In this document: positions 51,902 to 59,900 of the stretch, piece after piece | Numbering within the stretch: position 1 is the first letter of the stretch | Layout of the letters: the number at the start of each line of letters is the position of its first letter | DNA from: Arthrobacter sp. Leaf69 | Lineage (GTDB): Bacteria > Actinomycetota > Actinomycetes > Actinomycetales > Micrococcaceae | Length of the DNA stretch: 64,000 nt | Direction: 5' to 3' | Assembly (NCBI RefSeq): GCF_001422645.1 | Contig: NZ_LMLR01000001.1 | Span: forward strand, 250,325-314,324 | Made by a program: the position numbers and the translations under genes | Notes under the pieces: generated by a model | Database searches by the model: none | What the model was told of the DNA's origin: nothing | Seen by the model: only the letters and a program-made list of their open reading frames with translations

Positions 51902-53275
51902 ATGAGGAATTTGGTCCGTCCGGCTGGCCCGCTCCAGCCGGAGAACGGGGTCAGCGCGCAGTTGCGCCAGCACTTCGCCAATGCCGGGCATGAACAGCTG
52001 GACTCACGGGGGCTGGGGCTGCCGGAGGACTTGCAGCTGCCGGGTCTGAGCAGCCTCATCCAGGAGTCCTGGCGGAGGTCGGCGCAGTTGCAGGCGAACC
52101 CTGACAACCCCGAGGCCCCGCTGGCGATGGACCGCGAAGAACTCGAAGAATACCGGCGGCAGCATCCGCTGGCCGCCATCATGCCGGTCATCCACAAGCT
52201 GCTGGTCCTGCCCAGCCACGACAGCGGGATGCTCGTGGCCGTGGGGGATGAGGTGGGCCGGCTCCTCTGGGTCGAAGGCGACGCCGCCATGCAGCGCCGG
52301 GCTGAAGGCATGATGTTCGTTCCCGGAGCCGACTGGTCCGAAGCCACCGTGGGCACCAGCGCCCCCGGCACCGCACTTGCCCTGGGCCGGGGCATCCAGA
52401 TCTCCGGCGCGGAACATTACAAGCGCTCCGTCCACCCGTGGAGCTGCACTGCCGTTCCTTTCCACGATCCGGATTCCGGCGCCCTCCTGGGGGTGGTGGA
52501 CATCACCGGCACCGAGTCCGCCGTGGCCCCGCACACCCTCTCACTGGTCGAAGCCACCGTGGCCGCGGCCCAGGCCCACCTCCGCGTGGAGCGGCTGCAG
52601 CTCGCCGCCGCGCGCCAGACGTCGCCGGCCCGGCGTCGTAATTCGGCTGCGCCGAACGCGCCGGCCGCCACCAGCCTGTACCGCAATAGCCTCCAGCTCC
52701 TCGGCCGGGACCAGGCGCTGCTCAGCATCGACGGGCGCACTGTGGCGCTTTCCGCCCGGCACAGCGAGATCCTGACCCTTCTCAGCACGCACCCGGAAGG
52801 CCTCAACGCCGAGGAACTCTGCAACTTTCTGTACCCGGGGGACGCTTCCACCATGACACTGCGGGCCGAGATGGTGCGCCTGCGCAAGGTGCTCCAGCAG
52901 CTGAATCCGGGTGCAGTTCCGGAGTCCCGTCCCTACCGGCTGCCACTGGACCTGGTGCCGGACTCCGGACAGGTCCTGAACTGCCTGCAGCGCGGCGCCC
53001 ACCGGATCGCCCTGGAGATCTACCGGGGCGCGGTCCTGCCCCGCTCCGAAGCCCCTGGCATCGTCGAACTGCGGAACCGGGTCTCCTCCCTGCTCCGGGA
53101 AGCTGTGTTGACGGACGGCAGCGCCGAGTCGCTCCTGAGGTACGCCGAGCTTCCCGAGGCGAGGGACGACGTCGAGATCCGGGTCGCAGCACTGAAGCTC
53201 CTGCCGCCGCGCTCGCCGAAACGCGCCGCGGTGGTCGCTGATCTGGAACGGCTCGAGACCGAACTCAGCGCCTGA
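51902..53275 (+). CDS. GAF-domain regulator with C-terminal HTH-type domain (AcoR-like, no AAA+ domain)
   Basis: A 457-residue protein. The N-terminal third is like AcoR-type regulators (SSLIQESWRRSAQLQANPDN), followed by a GAF domain (residues of about 75-220: GMLVAVGDEVGRLLWVEG, EATVGTSAPGTALALG, LLGVVDITGTES). Instead of the sigma54 AAA+ domain it has a DNA-binding region around residues 280-345 (LSARHSEILTLLSTHPEGLN, MVRLRKVLQQL). It probably controls the aldehyde and alcohol dehydrogenase genes that follow in the same direction. The signal sensed is not evident. ATG 51902 is chosen as the first in frame. Confidence 0.8.
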   Translation: MRNLVRPAGPLQPENGVSAQLRQHFANAGHEQLDSRGLGLPEDLQLPGLSSLIQESWRRSAQLQANPDNPEAPLAMDREELEEYRRQHPLAAIMPVIHKLLVLPSHDSGMLVAVGDEVGRLLWVEGDAAMQRRAEGMMFVPGADWSEATVGTSAPGTALALGRGIQISGAEHYKRSVHPWSCTAVPFHDPDSGALLGVVDITGTESAVAPHTLSLVEATVAAAQAHLRVERLQLAAARQTSPARRRNSAAPNAPAATSLYRNSLQLLGRDQALLSIDGRTVALSARHSEILTLLSTHPEGLNAEELCNFLYPGDASTMTLRAEMVRLRKVLQQLNPGAVPESRPYRLPLDLVPDSGQVLNCLQRGAHRIALEIYRGAVLPRSEAPGIVELRNRVSSLLREAVLTDGSAESLLRYAELPEARDDVEIRVAALKLLPPRSPKRAAVVADLERLETELSA

Positions 53276-53296
53276 CCCGATACCGCTCCCGGGCAG

Positions 53297-53334
53297 GTGA
53301 CCCGGGTCACTTTCATTGCAACCTGACTGCAACC
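53297..53334 (+). promoter_or_regulatory. Candidate operator upstream of the aldehyde dehydrogenase gene
   Basis: A perfect 14-bp palindrome GTGACCCGGGTCAC (53297-53310) is followed by two direct TGCAACC repeats (53317-53323 and 53328-53334), one helical turn apart. Both precede the dehydrogenase start by about 80-110 bp and are good candidates for sites of the upstream GAF regulator. Confidence 0.5.
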
Positions 53335-53409
53335 CCCTTGCTCCTAGGCTGAACGCAACGGCGGCGCCGATATCTGGCCGCCTCAATCGTGAACAGCAAA
53401 GGAGCTGCA

Positions 53410-54933
53410 ATGACTGTCTACGCACAGCCGGGTACCGAGGGTTCGAAGGTCACTTTCAAGGACCGCTACGAGAACTGGATCGGCGGCGAGTGGGTTGCCC
53501 CGGTCAAGGGCCAGTACTTCGAGAACATCACCCCCGTCACCGGCAAGGTATTCTGCGAGGTCGCCCGCGGCACCGCCGAGGACATCGAGCTGGCCCTCGA
53601 CGCCGCCCACAAGGTTGCACCCTCCTGGGGCAAGACCTCCGTCGCCGAGCGCGCCGCGATCCTGAACAAGATCGCCGACCGGATCGACGAGAACCTCGAG
53701 ATGCTCGCCGTCGCCGAATCCTGGGACAACGGCAAGCCGATCCGCGAGACCCTCAACGCGGACATCCCCCTCGCCGCCGACCACTTCCGCTACTTCGCCT
53801 CCGCCGTCCGCGCCCAGGAGGGCCGGCTGTCCCAGCTCGACGACGACACCACCGCCTACCACTACCATGAGCCGCTCGGCGTCGTCGGCCAGATCATCCC
53901 CTGGAACTTCCCGATCCTGATGGCCGTCTGGAAGCTCGCCCCGGCCCTCGCCGCCGGCAACGCCGTCGTCCTGAAGCCGGCCGAGCAGACCCCGTCCTCG
54001 ATCATGGTGCTGATGGAGCTCATCGGCGACCTGCTTCCGGCCGGCGTCCTCAACGTGGTCAACGGCTTCGGCGTCGAGGCCGGCAAGCCGCTTGCCTCCA
54101 GCCCCCGGATCCGCAAGATCGCCTTCACCGGCGAAACCTCCACCGGCCGGCTGATCAGCCAGTACGCCAGCCAGAACCTGATCCCGGTCACCCTGGAACT
54201 GGGCGGCAAGAGCCCCAATATCTTCTTCAACGACGTTGCCGACACCAACGACGCGTTCTACGACAAGGCCCAGGAAGGCTTCACCCTCTTCGCCTTCAAC
54301 CAGGGTGAAGTCTGCACCTGCCCGTCCCGCGCCTTGGTCCAGGAAGACATCTACGATTCCTTCATGGCCGACGCCGTGGCCCGGGTGGAGAAAATCATCC
54401 AGGGCAACCCGCTGGACACCGAAACCCAGCTCGGCGCCCAGGCCTCCAACGACCAGCTGGAAAAGATCCTGTCCTACATCGACATCGGAAAGCAGGAGGG
54501 CGCCAAGGTGCTCACCGGCGGCGGCCGGGCCGAAATGCCCGGAGACCTGGCCGGCGGCTACTACGTCCAGCCGACCATCTTCGAAGGCCACAACAAGATG
54601 CGGATCTTCCAGGAGGAAATCTTCGGTCCGGTGGTGTCCGTAACCCGCTTCAGCGACTACAACGACGCCATGGGCATCGCCAATGACACCCTCTACGGCC
54701 TCGGCGCCGGCGTCTGGTCCCGCAACGGCAACGTCGCCTACCGTGCCGGGCGGGAGATCCAGGCCGGGCGCGTTTGGGTCAACAACTACCACGCCTACCC
54801 GGCGGGCGCTGCGTTCGGCGGCTACAAGTCCTCAGGCATCGGCCGCGAGAACCACTCGATGATGCTGGACCACTACCAGCAGACCAAGAACCTCCTGGTC
54901 AGCTACAACGAGAACAAGCTCGGCTTCTTCTAA
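53410..54933 (+). CDS. NAD-dependent aldehyde dehydrogenase, ExaC/AcoD-like
   Basis: A 507-residue ALDH with [20 protein letters not shown], catalytic Glu in [15 protein letters not shown], catalytic Cys in [13 protein letters not shown], and the C-terminal [19 protein letters not shown]. The CTCPSR context is typical of acetaldehyde dehydrogenases of the ExaC/AcoD group. With the alcohol dehydrogenase and DUF779 genes downstream it fits oxidation of ethanol or similar alcohols to acids. ATG at 53410 follows AAAGGAG. A hairpin lies just beyond the stop. Confidence 0.9.
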   Translation: MTVYAQPGTEGSKVTFKDRYENWIGGEWVAPVKGQYFENITPVTGKVFCEVARGTAEDIELALDAAHKVAPSWGKTSVAERAAILNKIADRIDENLEMLAVAESWDNGKPIRETLNADIPLAADHFRYFASAVRAQEGRLSQLDDDTTAYHYHEPLGVVGQIIPWNFPILMAVWKLAPALAAGNAVVLKPAEQTPSSIMVLMELIGDLLPAGVLNVVNGFGVEAGKPLASSPRIRKIAFTGETSTGRLISQYASQNLIPVTLELGGKSPNIFFNDVADTNDAFYDKAQEGFTLFAFNQGEVCTCPSRALVQEDIYDSFMADAVARVEKIIQGNPLDTETQLGAQASNDQLEKILSYIDIGKQEGAKVLTGGGRAEMPGDLAGGYYVQPTIFEGHNKMRIFQEEIFGPVVSVTRFSDYNDAMGIANDTLYGLGAGVWSRNGNVAYRAGREIQAGRVWVNNYHAYPAGAAFGGYKSSGIGRENHSMMLDHYQQTKNLLVSYNENKLGFF

Positions 54934-54947
54934 GCCGCAACAAAACC

Positions 54948-54983
54948 CGGGCGGGGCGGATCACGATGGATCCGCCCCGCCCG
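54948..54983 (+). terminator. Hairpin between aldehyde and alcohol dehydrogenase genes
   Basis: A perfect 15-bp stem (54948-54962 with 54969-54983) encloses a 6-nt loop. No T-tract follows, so it may stabilise the upstream mRNA or attenuate rather than fully stop transcription into the alcohol dehydrogenase gene. Confidence 0.6.
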
Positions 54984-55069
54984 CACCACTTGTGCACCGA
55001 CGCGGAAGGACACGGCCCACTGCACACGCCTTTAGCTGCACCCACGCTTGATGACGCAAGGATTTCGCT

Positions 55070-56107
55070 ATGACGACGACAACGACGACGACGACGATGC
55101 AAGCCGCAGTAGTAACCGAATTCGGCAAGGACCTGCAGATCCAGACCCTCCCCGTTCCAGTGCCGGGCCGGGGAGAGGCGCTTGTCAAAGTACTGACCAC
55201 CGGCGTCTGCCACACCGACCTCCACGCCGCGGAAGGCGATTGGCCGGTCAAGCCGACCCCGCCGTTTATCCCCGGACACGAAGGGGTCGGTGAAGTGGTT
55301 GCCCTCGGTGAAGGCGTGACGGACCTGGCCGTCGGGGACCTCGTCGGCAACGCCTGGCTCTGGTCCGCCTGCGGCGATTGCCAGTACTGCCGCACCGGCT
55401 GGGAAACCCTGTGCGAGGCGCAGCAAAATGCCGGCTACAGCGTTGACGGCTCCTTTGGGGAGTACATGCTGGTGGACACGCGCTTCGCGGCCAGAATCCC
55501 GGCCGGTTCGGACCCCGTGGAGGTGGCGCCGGTGCTCTGCGCCGGGGTGACCGTCTACAAGGGCCTCAAGATGACCGAGGCCCGGCCCGGCCAGTGGGTC
55601 ACCATCTCGGGAATTGGCGGACTCGGCCATATTGCTGTCCAGTACGCCGTGGCCATGGGCCTTCGTGTTGCCGCAGTGGACATTGCCGATGACAAGCTCG
55701 CCCTGGCAAAGAAGCACGGTGCGGAACTGACCGTCAATGCCCTGCACGAGGATCCCGCCGAAGTCATCCAGCGCGAAACCGGAGGTTGCCATGGAGTCCT
55801 CGTCACGGCTGTGCACCCGTCAGCATTTGGCCAGGCGATCGGGATGGCCCGCCGCGGCGGAACGATTGTGTTCAACGGCCTGCCGCCGGGTGACTTCCCG
55901 GCGCCGATCTTTGAGATTGTGCTCAAGGGCCTGACGGTCCGGGGCTCCATTGTCGGAACCCGGCAGGACCTGGAAGAAGCCTTGGAATTCTACGCTCAGG
56001 GCAAGATCCATCCGACGGTCTCCACCCGGGAACTCTCCGAAGTGAATGCCGTCCTCGACGAAATGAAACATGCCAAGATCGACGGCCGCGTGGTCATCAA
56101 GTACTGA
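55070..56107 (+). CDS. adhP: Zinc-dependent alcohol dehydrogenase, AdhP type
   Basis: A 345-residue medium-chain dehydrogenase. Catalytic zinc ligands are C47 (GVCHTDLH) and H70-E71 (PGHEGVGEVV); structural zinc ligands are C101, C104, C107 and C115. The NAD site is ISGIGGLGHIAVQYA. It oxidises ethanol or similar primary alcohols to aldehydes for the dehydrogenase upstream. The protein begins M-(T)8-M, encoded by a run of ACG/ACA codons, before the usual MQAAVV start at Met10. AAGGA lies 9 nt before ATG 55070, so the longer form is favoured. Confidence 0.9.
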   Translation: MTTTTTTTTMQAAVVTEFGKDLQIQTLPVPVPGRGEALVKVLTTGVCHTDLHAAEGDWPVKPTPPFIPGHEGVGEVVALGEGVTDLAVGDLVGNAWLWSACGDCQYCRTGWETLCEAQQNAGYSVDGSFGEYMLVDTRFAARIPAGSDPVEVAPVLCAGVTVYKGLKMTEARPGQWVTISGIGGLGHIAVQYAVAMGLRVAAVDIADDKLALAKKHGAELTVNALHEDPAEVIQRETGGCHGVLVTAVHPSAFGQAIGMARRGGTIVFNGLPPGDFPAPIFEIVLKGLTVRGSIVGTRQDLEEALEFYAQGKIHPTVSTRELSEVNAVLDEMKHAKIDGRVVIKY

Positions 56108-56123
56108 TGAAGGAAGGATTCTG

Positions 56124-56531
56124 ATGCCTGACGCAAAGCTCCATGCTGCAGTCACCCGCCCCGGCGAAGACTTCTCGCGGGTGGCGCTCACCCCGGAAGC
56201 GGTGGAACTGCTGCGCAAGCTCTGGCTCCAGCACGGACCGCTGATGTTCCATCAGTCCGGCGGGTGCTGCGACGGTTCCTCGCCAATGTGTTATCCGGCA
56301 GGGGAGTTCATCACCGGGGACTCGGACGTGCAGCTGGGCCTGTTCGACATTTCCGACGGCCTGCAGCCGCAGCCGATCGACTTCTGGATGTCGAAGGAAC
56401 AATTCAACTACTGGAGCCACACCCACCTGACCGTGGACGTGGTCCCGGGCAGGGGGAGCGGGTTCTCGGTGGAAGCACCTGAGGGCAAACGGTTCCTGAT
56501 CCGGTCCACGCTGATGGATTGGCCGGTCTGA
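56124..56531 (+). CDS. DUF779 domain protein
   Basis: A 135-residue protein with the DUF779 core LMFHQSGGCCDGSSPMCYPAGEF then DVQLGLF and the C-terminal HTHLTVDVVPGRGSGFSVEAP. The conserved Cys-Cys...Cys cluster could bind metal. DUF779 genes are regularly found beside acetaldehyde or alcohol dehydrogenase genes, and here one follows adhP by 16 bp; its role there is unknown. ATG at 56124 follows GAAGGA. Confidence 0.85.
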   Translation: MPDAKLHAAVTRPGEDFSRVALTPEAVELLRKLWLQHGPLMFHQSGGCCDGSSPMCYPAGEFITGDSDVQLGLFDISDGLQPQPIDFWMSKEQFNYWSHTHLTVDVVPGRGSGFSVEAPEGKRFLIRSTLMDWPV

Positions 56532-56594
56532 GCGGACGTTGGAACGCGCTGAACCGACGCGGGAGCGGCGCGGGAGCGGCGCTGCAATGGCGCG

Positions 56595-56632
56595 GACGGG
56601 CCGGGCGGGGAAACCTGCCCGGCCCGTCTTTT
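56595..56632 (+). terminator. Rho-independent terminator of the alcohol dehydrogenase operon
   Basis: GACGGGCCGGGC (56595-56606) pairs perfectly with GCCCGGCCCGTC (56617-56628), with GGGGAAACCT as the loop, followed directly by TTTTCG. Confidence 0.85.
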
Positions 56633-56728
56633 CGTCTCACGATGTGGGACAAATCTGGCCGTCCAGTGGATGGACACTACGATAGATAGGTCTGTTTCCA
56701 ACAAGTTATCGAGATTGTGGACTTTCCT

Positions 56729-58321
56729 ATGAACGTTTTCCGGACCAAATCGATCGAGCAGTCCATGTCGGACGCCGATGAACCCGGACGCAAGCTGAAG
56801 CGCTCGCTCAGCTCCTGGGACCTGATGATCATGGGTGTCGCCGTTGCCGTCGGCGCCGGCATCTTCTCGGTCGGCGCCAAGGCTGCAGCAAACTTCGCCG
56901 GCCCGGCCGTGACCCTCTCCTTCGCCATTGCCGCTGTCACGTGTGCGCTGGCGATCATGTGCTACGCCGAGTTCGCCACCGCCATTCCGGTAGCCGGCTC
57001 CGCTTACGTCTTCACCTACGCGACAATGGGCGAGCTGCTGGCCTGGATCATCGGCTGGAACCTCATCCTCGAGCTGTTCACCGCCGGTGCTGTGATCGCC
57101 AAGTACTGGGGCATCTACCTCAGCAAGGTGTTTGCGCTGATGGGCGTGGACATCCCTCCGTCGATCTCCCTCGGCGGTGTGGACCTGTACTGGGGCGCGT
57201 TCCTGATCGTCGCCGTGTTCACCGTGCTGTTGGTGCTGGGGACGAAGCTGTCCGCCCGTGTCGGCAACATCTTCACCCTGATCAAGATCGGCGTTGTCCT
57301 CTTTGTGATCGTGGTGGGCTTCACCTACGTGAAGTTCGAAAACTACACTCCGTTCGTTCCGGCCTCCGAGCCCACCGGCGGGACCGGTGCCGCCGACGTC
57401 ATGAAGCAGTCCTTTTTCGCCTTCCTCACCGGGGCTGCCCCGGCGCAGTACGGCACGCTGGGCATCTTCGCGGGAGCCGCCCTGGTCTTCTTCGCCTTCA
57501 TCGGCTTCGACGTCGTCGCCACCTCGGCCGAGGAAGTCAAGGACCCGCAGAAGACGCTGCCCCGCGGCATCTTTGGCGGCCTCGCCGTCGTCACTGTCCT
57601 CTACATCCTGGTGTCCCTGGCCCTGACCGGCATGGTGTCCTACACCCAGCTTGCCGAGGCCGAGAACCCGACCCTCACCACGGCATTCGAGGCCGTGGGC
57701 AACACCGACGCCGCCAAGATCATCGCCTTCGGGTCCCTCGTGGGCCTGACCACCGTGATCATGGTGCTGCTGATGGGCCTCTCCCGCGTGGTGCTGGCCA
57801 TGAGCCGCGACGGACTGCTGCCGCGCTCGCTGTCCAAGACCAGCACCATCCGCGCGACGCCGGTCCGCCTGCAGATCATCTGCGGTGCTGCCGTGGCGGT
57901 TGTCGCCGGACTCACCAACGTGGACCTGCTGGAAGAAATGATCAACATCGGCACGCTGTCCGCGTTCGTGACGGTGAGCATCGGCGTCCTTGTGCTGCGG
58001 AAGAAGCGCCCCGACCTGAAGCCGGCGTTCCGGGTGCCGTTCGGCAAGGTGCTCCCGATCATCTCGGCCGTCCTGTGCCTCTACCTCATGACCAACCTGG
58101 CAGTGGAGACCTGGATCTTCTTCGCCATCTGGCTCGTGATCGGCGTGGCCATCTACTTCTCCTACGGACAGCGGCACTCCCGGCTGAACGAGAAGTTCGC
58201 CGAAGCCAAAGCTTCTGTCAACGGCCCCGGAGACAAGGGCGCCGCCAGGGCCAAGGCTGCGGCACCCGCTGATGCCAATGCCGCCGCCGCGGAGAACGAG
58301 GCCCCGGTCAACCGCTCCTGA
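56729..58321 (+). CDS. APC-superfamily amino acid permease (cationic amino acid transporter-like)
   Basis: A 530-residue permease with about 12 spans plus a polar Ala-rich tail of about 50 residues. LMIMGVAVAVGAGIFSVGA is the substrate-binding break in span 1, and FFAFIGFDVVATSAEEVKDP is the conserved span-6 region of YfnA/CAT-type carriers. It probably imports amino acids by proton symport; the exact substrate is unknown. ATG at 56729 is chosen over the GTG four codons earlier. A TetR-type gene follows in the same direction but has its own promoter. Confidence 0.88.
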   Translation: MNVFRTKSIEQSMSDADEPGRKLKRSLSSWDLMIMGVAVAVGAGIFSVGAKAAANFAGPAVTLSFAIAAVTCALAIMCYAEFATAIPVAGSAYVFTYATMGELLAWIIGWNLILELFTAGAVIAKYWGIYLSKVFALMGVDIPPSISLGGVDLYWGAFLIVAVFTVLLVLGTKLSARVGNIFTLIKIGVVLFVIVVGFTYVKFENYTPFVPASEPTGGTGAADVMKQSFFAFLTGAAPAQYGTLGIFAGAALVFFAFIGFDVVATSAEEVKDPQKTLPRGIFGGLAVVTVLYILVSLALTGMVSYTQLAEAENPTLTTAFEAVGNTDAAKIIAFGSLVGLTTVIMVLLMGLSRVVLAMSRDGLLPRSLSKTSTIRATPVRLQIICGAAVAVVAGLTNVDLLEEMINIGTLSAFVTVSIGVLVLRKKRPDLKPAFRVPFGKVLPIISAVLCLYLMTNLAVETWIFFAIWLVIGVAIYFSYGQRHSRLNEKFAEAKASVNGPGDKGAARAKAAAPADANAAAAENEAPVNRS

Positions 58322-58349
58322 CGGCCGGCCGCCGGTACTGATACACCGA

Positions 58350-58410
58350 GGTCGCCGGAGACGTGTGAATTCGCTGGAAGTTCCAGCGAGTCGGCACGGC
58401 TCCGGCGACC
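58350..58410 (+). repeat. 61-bp palindromic element after the permease gene (probable terminator)
   Basis: GGTCGCCGGA (58350-58359) pairs with TCCGGCGACC (58401-58410), and an inner CGCTGGAA/TTCCAGCG hairpin lies in the middle. It resembles in size and form the 63-bp elements, though its sequence differs. No second copy was found in the window. Confidence 0.6.
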
Positions 58411-58463
58411 CCGGCGTTTGACCGCCGGATCGGTTACGGCAGGCGCGCTCCGCCCGCGCTCCC

Positions 58464-58475
58464 TATGATGGATTT
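58464..58475 (+). promoter_or_regulatory. -10 box of a leaderless promoter for the TetR-type gene
   Basis: TATGAT at 58464-58469 is followed by 6 nt and the ATG at 58476; no ribosome-binding site is present. The -35 region is weak. Confidence 0.55.
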
Positions 58476-59081
58476 ATGGCCCGCCCTGCACGACCTGAAC
58501 GCAAGGCAGAGCTGTTGGCCGCCATTCTTGACTACCTCATGGACAAGACCCTCGCGGAGCTCACCTTCCGTGGCCTGGCCGAGGGGCTGGGGGTCAGCAG
58601 CTATGTGCTCGTGTACCACTTCGGCCACCGCGAGGAGCTGGTCAACGAAATCATCCGCACCATCGAATCCCGGCTCGACAGCATCCGGGCCACGGACGTG
58701 CGGGACATTGACCGGGAAGCCTGGCGGGCGTTCCTGCTGGAGTCCTGGCGCTGGACCATGGCGCAGCGCAACCGCCACCTGGCCAGGCTCGAGTTCGAGG
58801 CGACAGCGCAGGACATTGTGGCGGAATCACCCCGGGGAACAGCGCAGGAACATTTCAGGATGCTCCATCACAAGGCCCGGGACTGGCTGATGCTCCAGGG
58901 CATCCGGGAGGAATTTGCGGACACGGACGCCCGCCTGTTCACGGCAGCCTTCTACGGGCTCCAGTTCGATTTCGTCGTGAACAACCAACCCGAGGAAGCC
59001 AGCAAAGCGTTTGACCTGATGATGCTGGTCTTCTTCAACAACCTCGACCGGCGCCTGGCCGCCGACGGCGAACACATCTGA
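58476..59081 (+). CDS. TetR family transcriptional regulator
   Basis: A 201-residue protein with N-terminal HTH (TLAELTFRGLAEGLGVSSYV, LVYHFGHREELVNEII) and a helical ligand domain with WRWTMAQRNRHLARLEFEAT. The ligand and targets are unknown; the permease gene 155 bp upstream is a possible target. ATG 58476 is fixed by the leaderless promoter. It converges with the DUF2461 gene. Confidence 0.87.
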   Translation: MARPARPERKAELLAAILDYLMDKTLAELTFRGLAEGLGVSSYVLVYHFGHREELVNEIIRTIESRLDSIRATDVRDIDREAWRAFLLESWRWTMAQRNRHLARLEFEATAQDIVAESPRGTAQEHFRMLHHKARDWLMLQGIREEFADTDARLFTAAFYGLQFDFVVNNQPEEASKAFDLMMLVFFNNLDRRLAADGEHI

Positions 59082-59124
59082 CGCGGGCCGTCTGACCCCG
59101 CCCGGCCGCACGCGGCTGCCCGCC

Positions 59125-59760
59125 TTATGGCGCGGCGTAGCGGCCGATCCACTCAACCAGCGGCCGCAGCTGCGCCCAGCGCCTGGCCACCTCGCCAGCG
59201 GCATCCGGCGTGGAGAGCCAGCCCGGACGTCCCACGTGCGTTCCGGCGGCGAGTGACTTGTGCTTCAGCAGCTCCGCGCGGGGATGATGCTTGTCGAACC
59301 CCCGCGGGACCGTCTTCAGGGTCTCACCCTCCACCGTGAAGCCGAGGGCGCGGACCTGCGCGACAATCTCCTGCAGGACTTCCCCGCTGGAGGGAGCATC
59401 CACGGCGCTGCGGAAGCGTGCCAGCTGGGCCGGTGTGTGCGTATGGTATCCGCCGCCGATGAGCAGGCCGTCAGCGTCGAGCTGGACGTAGAAGCCCATG
59501 CCTTCGGCAACGGTGGCGACCGCACCCTGGGCAGTCTTGTAGGGAGACTTGTCCAGGGAGAACCGGATATCCCGGTTGGGCCGGAAAAGTTTGGCCCCGC
59601 CGAACTCGGGTTCCAGCTCCGCCAGAAGCCCCGTCAGCGGTTCCTTGACCGCGGAGTCATACGTGGCCTTATGCGCAAGCCACCAGTCGCGGTTGTTGTT
59701 GTGTTCCAGCTCCGTATAGAACTCGAAGGCGGCGTCAGGGATGCCTGCAAATGGGGTCAT
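59125..59760 (-). CDS. DUF2461 family protein
   Basis: A 211-residue protein of the DUF2461/TIGR02453 family, with FYTELEHNNNRDWWLAHKATYD, RDIRFSLDKSPYKTAQGA and GFYVQLDADGLLIGGGYH. Members are widespread and of unknown function. The ATG at 59760 is preceded by TAGGAT (59772-59767 on the minus strand) with a 6-nt gap, so a leaderless transcript is likely. Confidence 0.87.
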   Translation of the reverse strand: MTPFAGIPDAAFEFYTELEHNNNRDWWLAHKATYDSAVKEPLTGLLAELEPEFGGAKLFRPNRDIRFSLDKSPYKTAQGAVATVAEGMGFYVQLDADGLLIGGGYHTHTPAQLARFRSAVDAPSSGEVLQEIVAQVRALGFTVEGETLKTVPRGFDKHHPRAELLKHKSLAAGTHVGRPGWLSTPDAAGEVARRWAQLRPLVEWIGRYAAP

Positions 59761-59772
59761 GTATGCATCCTA
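59761..59772 (-). promoter_or_regulatory. -10 box of a leaderless promoter for the DUF2461 gene
   Basis: On the minus strand TAGGAT is followed by GCATAC and the ATG. No SD sequence is present. Confidence 0.5.
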
Positions 59773-59822
59773 GGGACATGGCTCGCCCCACGGCGAGCGG
59801 CACATCCCCTATGTGGAAAACG

Positions 59823-59858
59823 AAAAAAAGCCCCGACACGCGGCCGCCGTGGCGGGGC
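59823..59858 (-). terminator. Rho-independent terminator of the DUF6541 gene pair
   Basis: On the minus strand GCCCCGCCACGG-type sequence folds through GCCCCG (59858-59853) and CGGGGC (59835-59830) and is followed by seven T residues (59829-59823). It lies 43 bp past the stop at 59901. Confidence 0.88.
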
Positions 59859-59900
59859 GCTGAAGGGCGGCCTGCCCCTTGCCCCGGCCGCACACCACGG

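Noticed and set aside
56408..58177. Minus-strand open frame of 589 codons
   Set aside because: Antisense to the APC permease; composition is that of a reverse-complement shadow.
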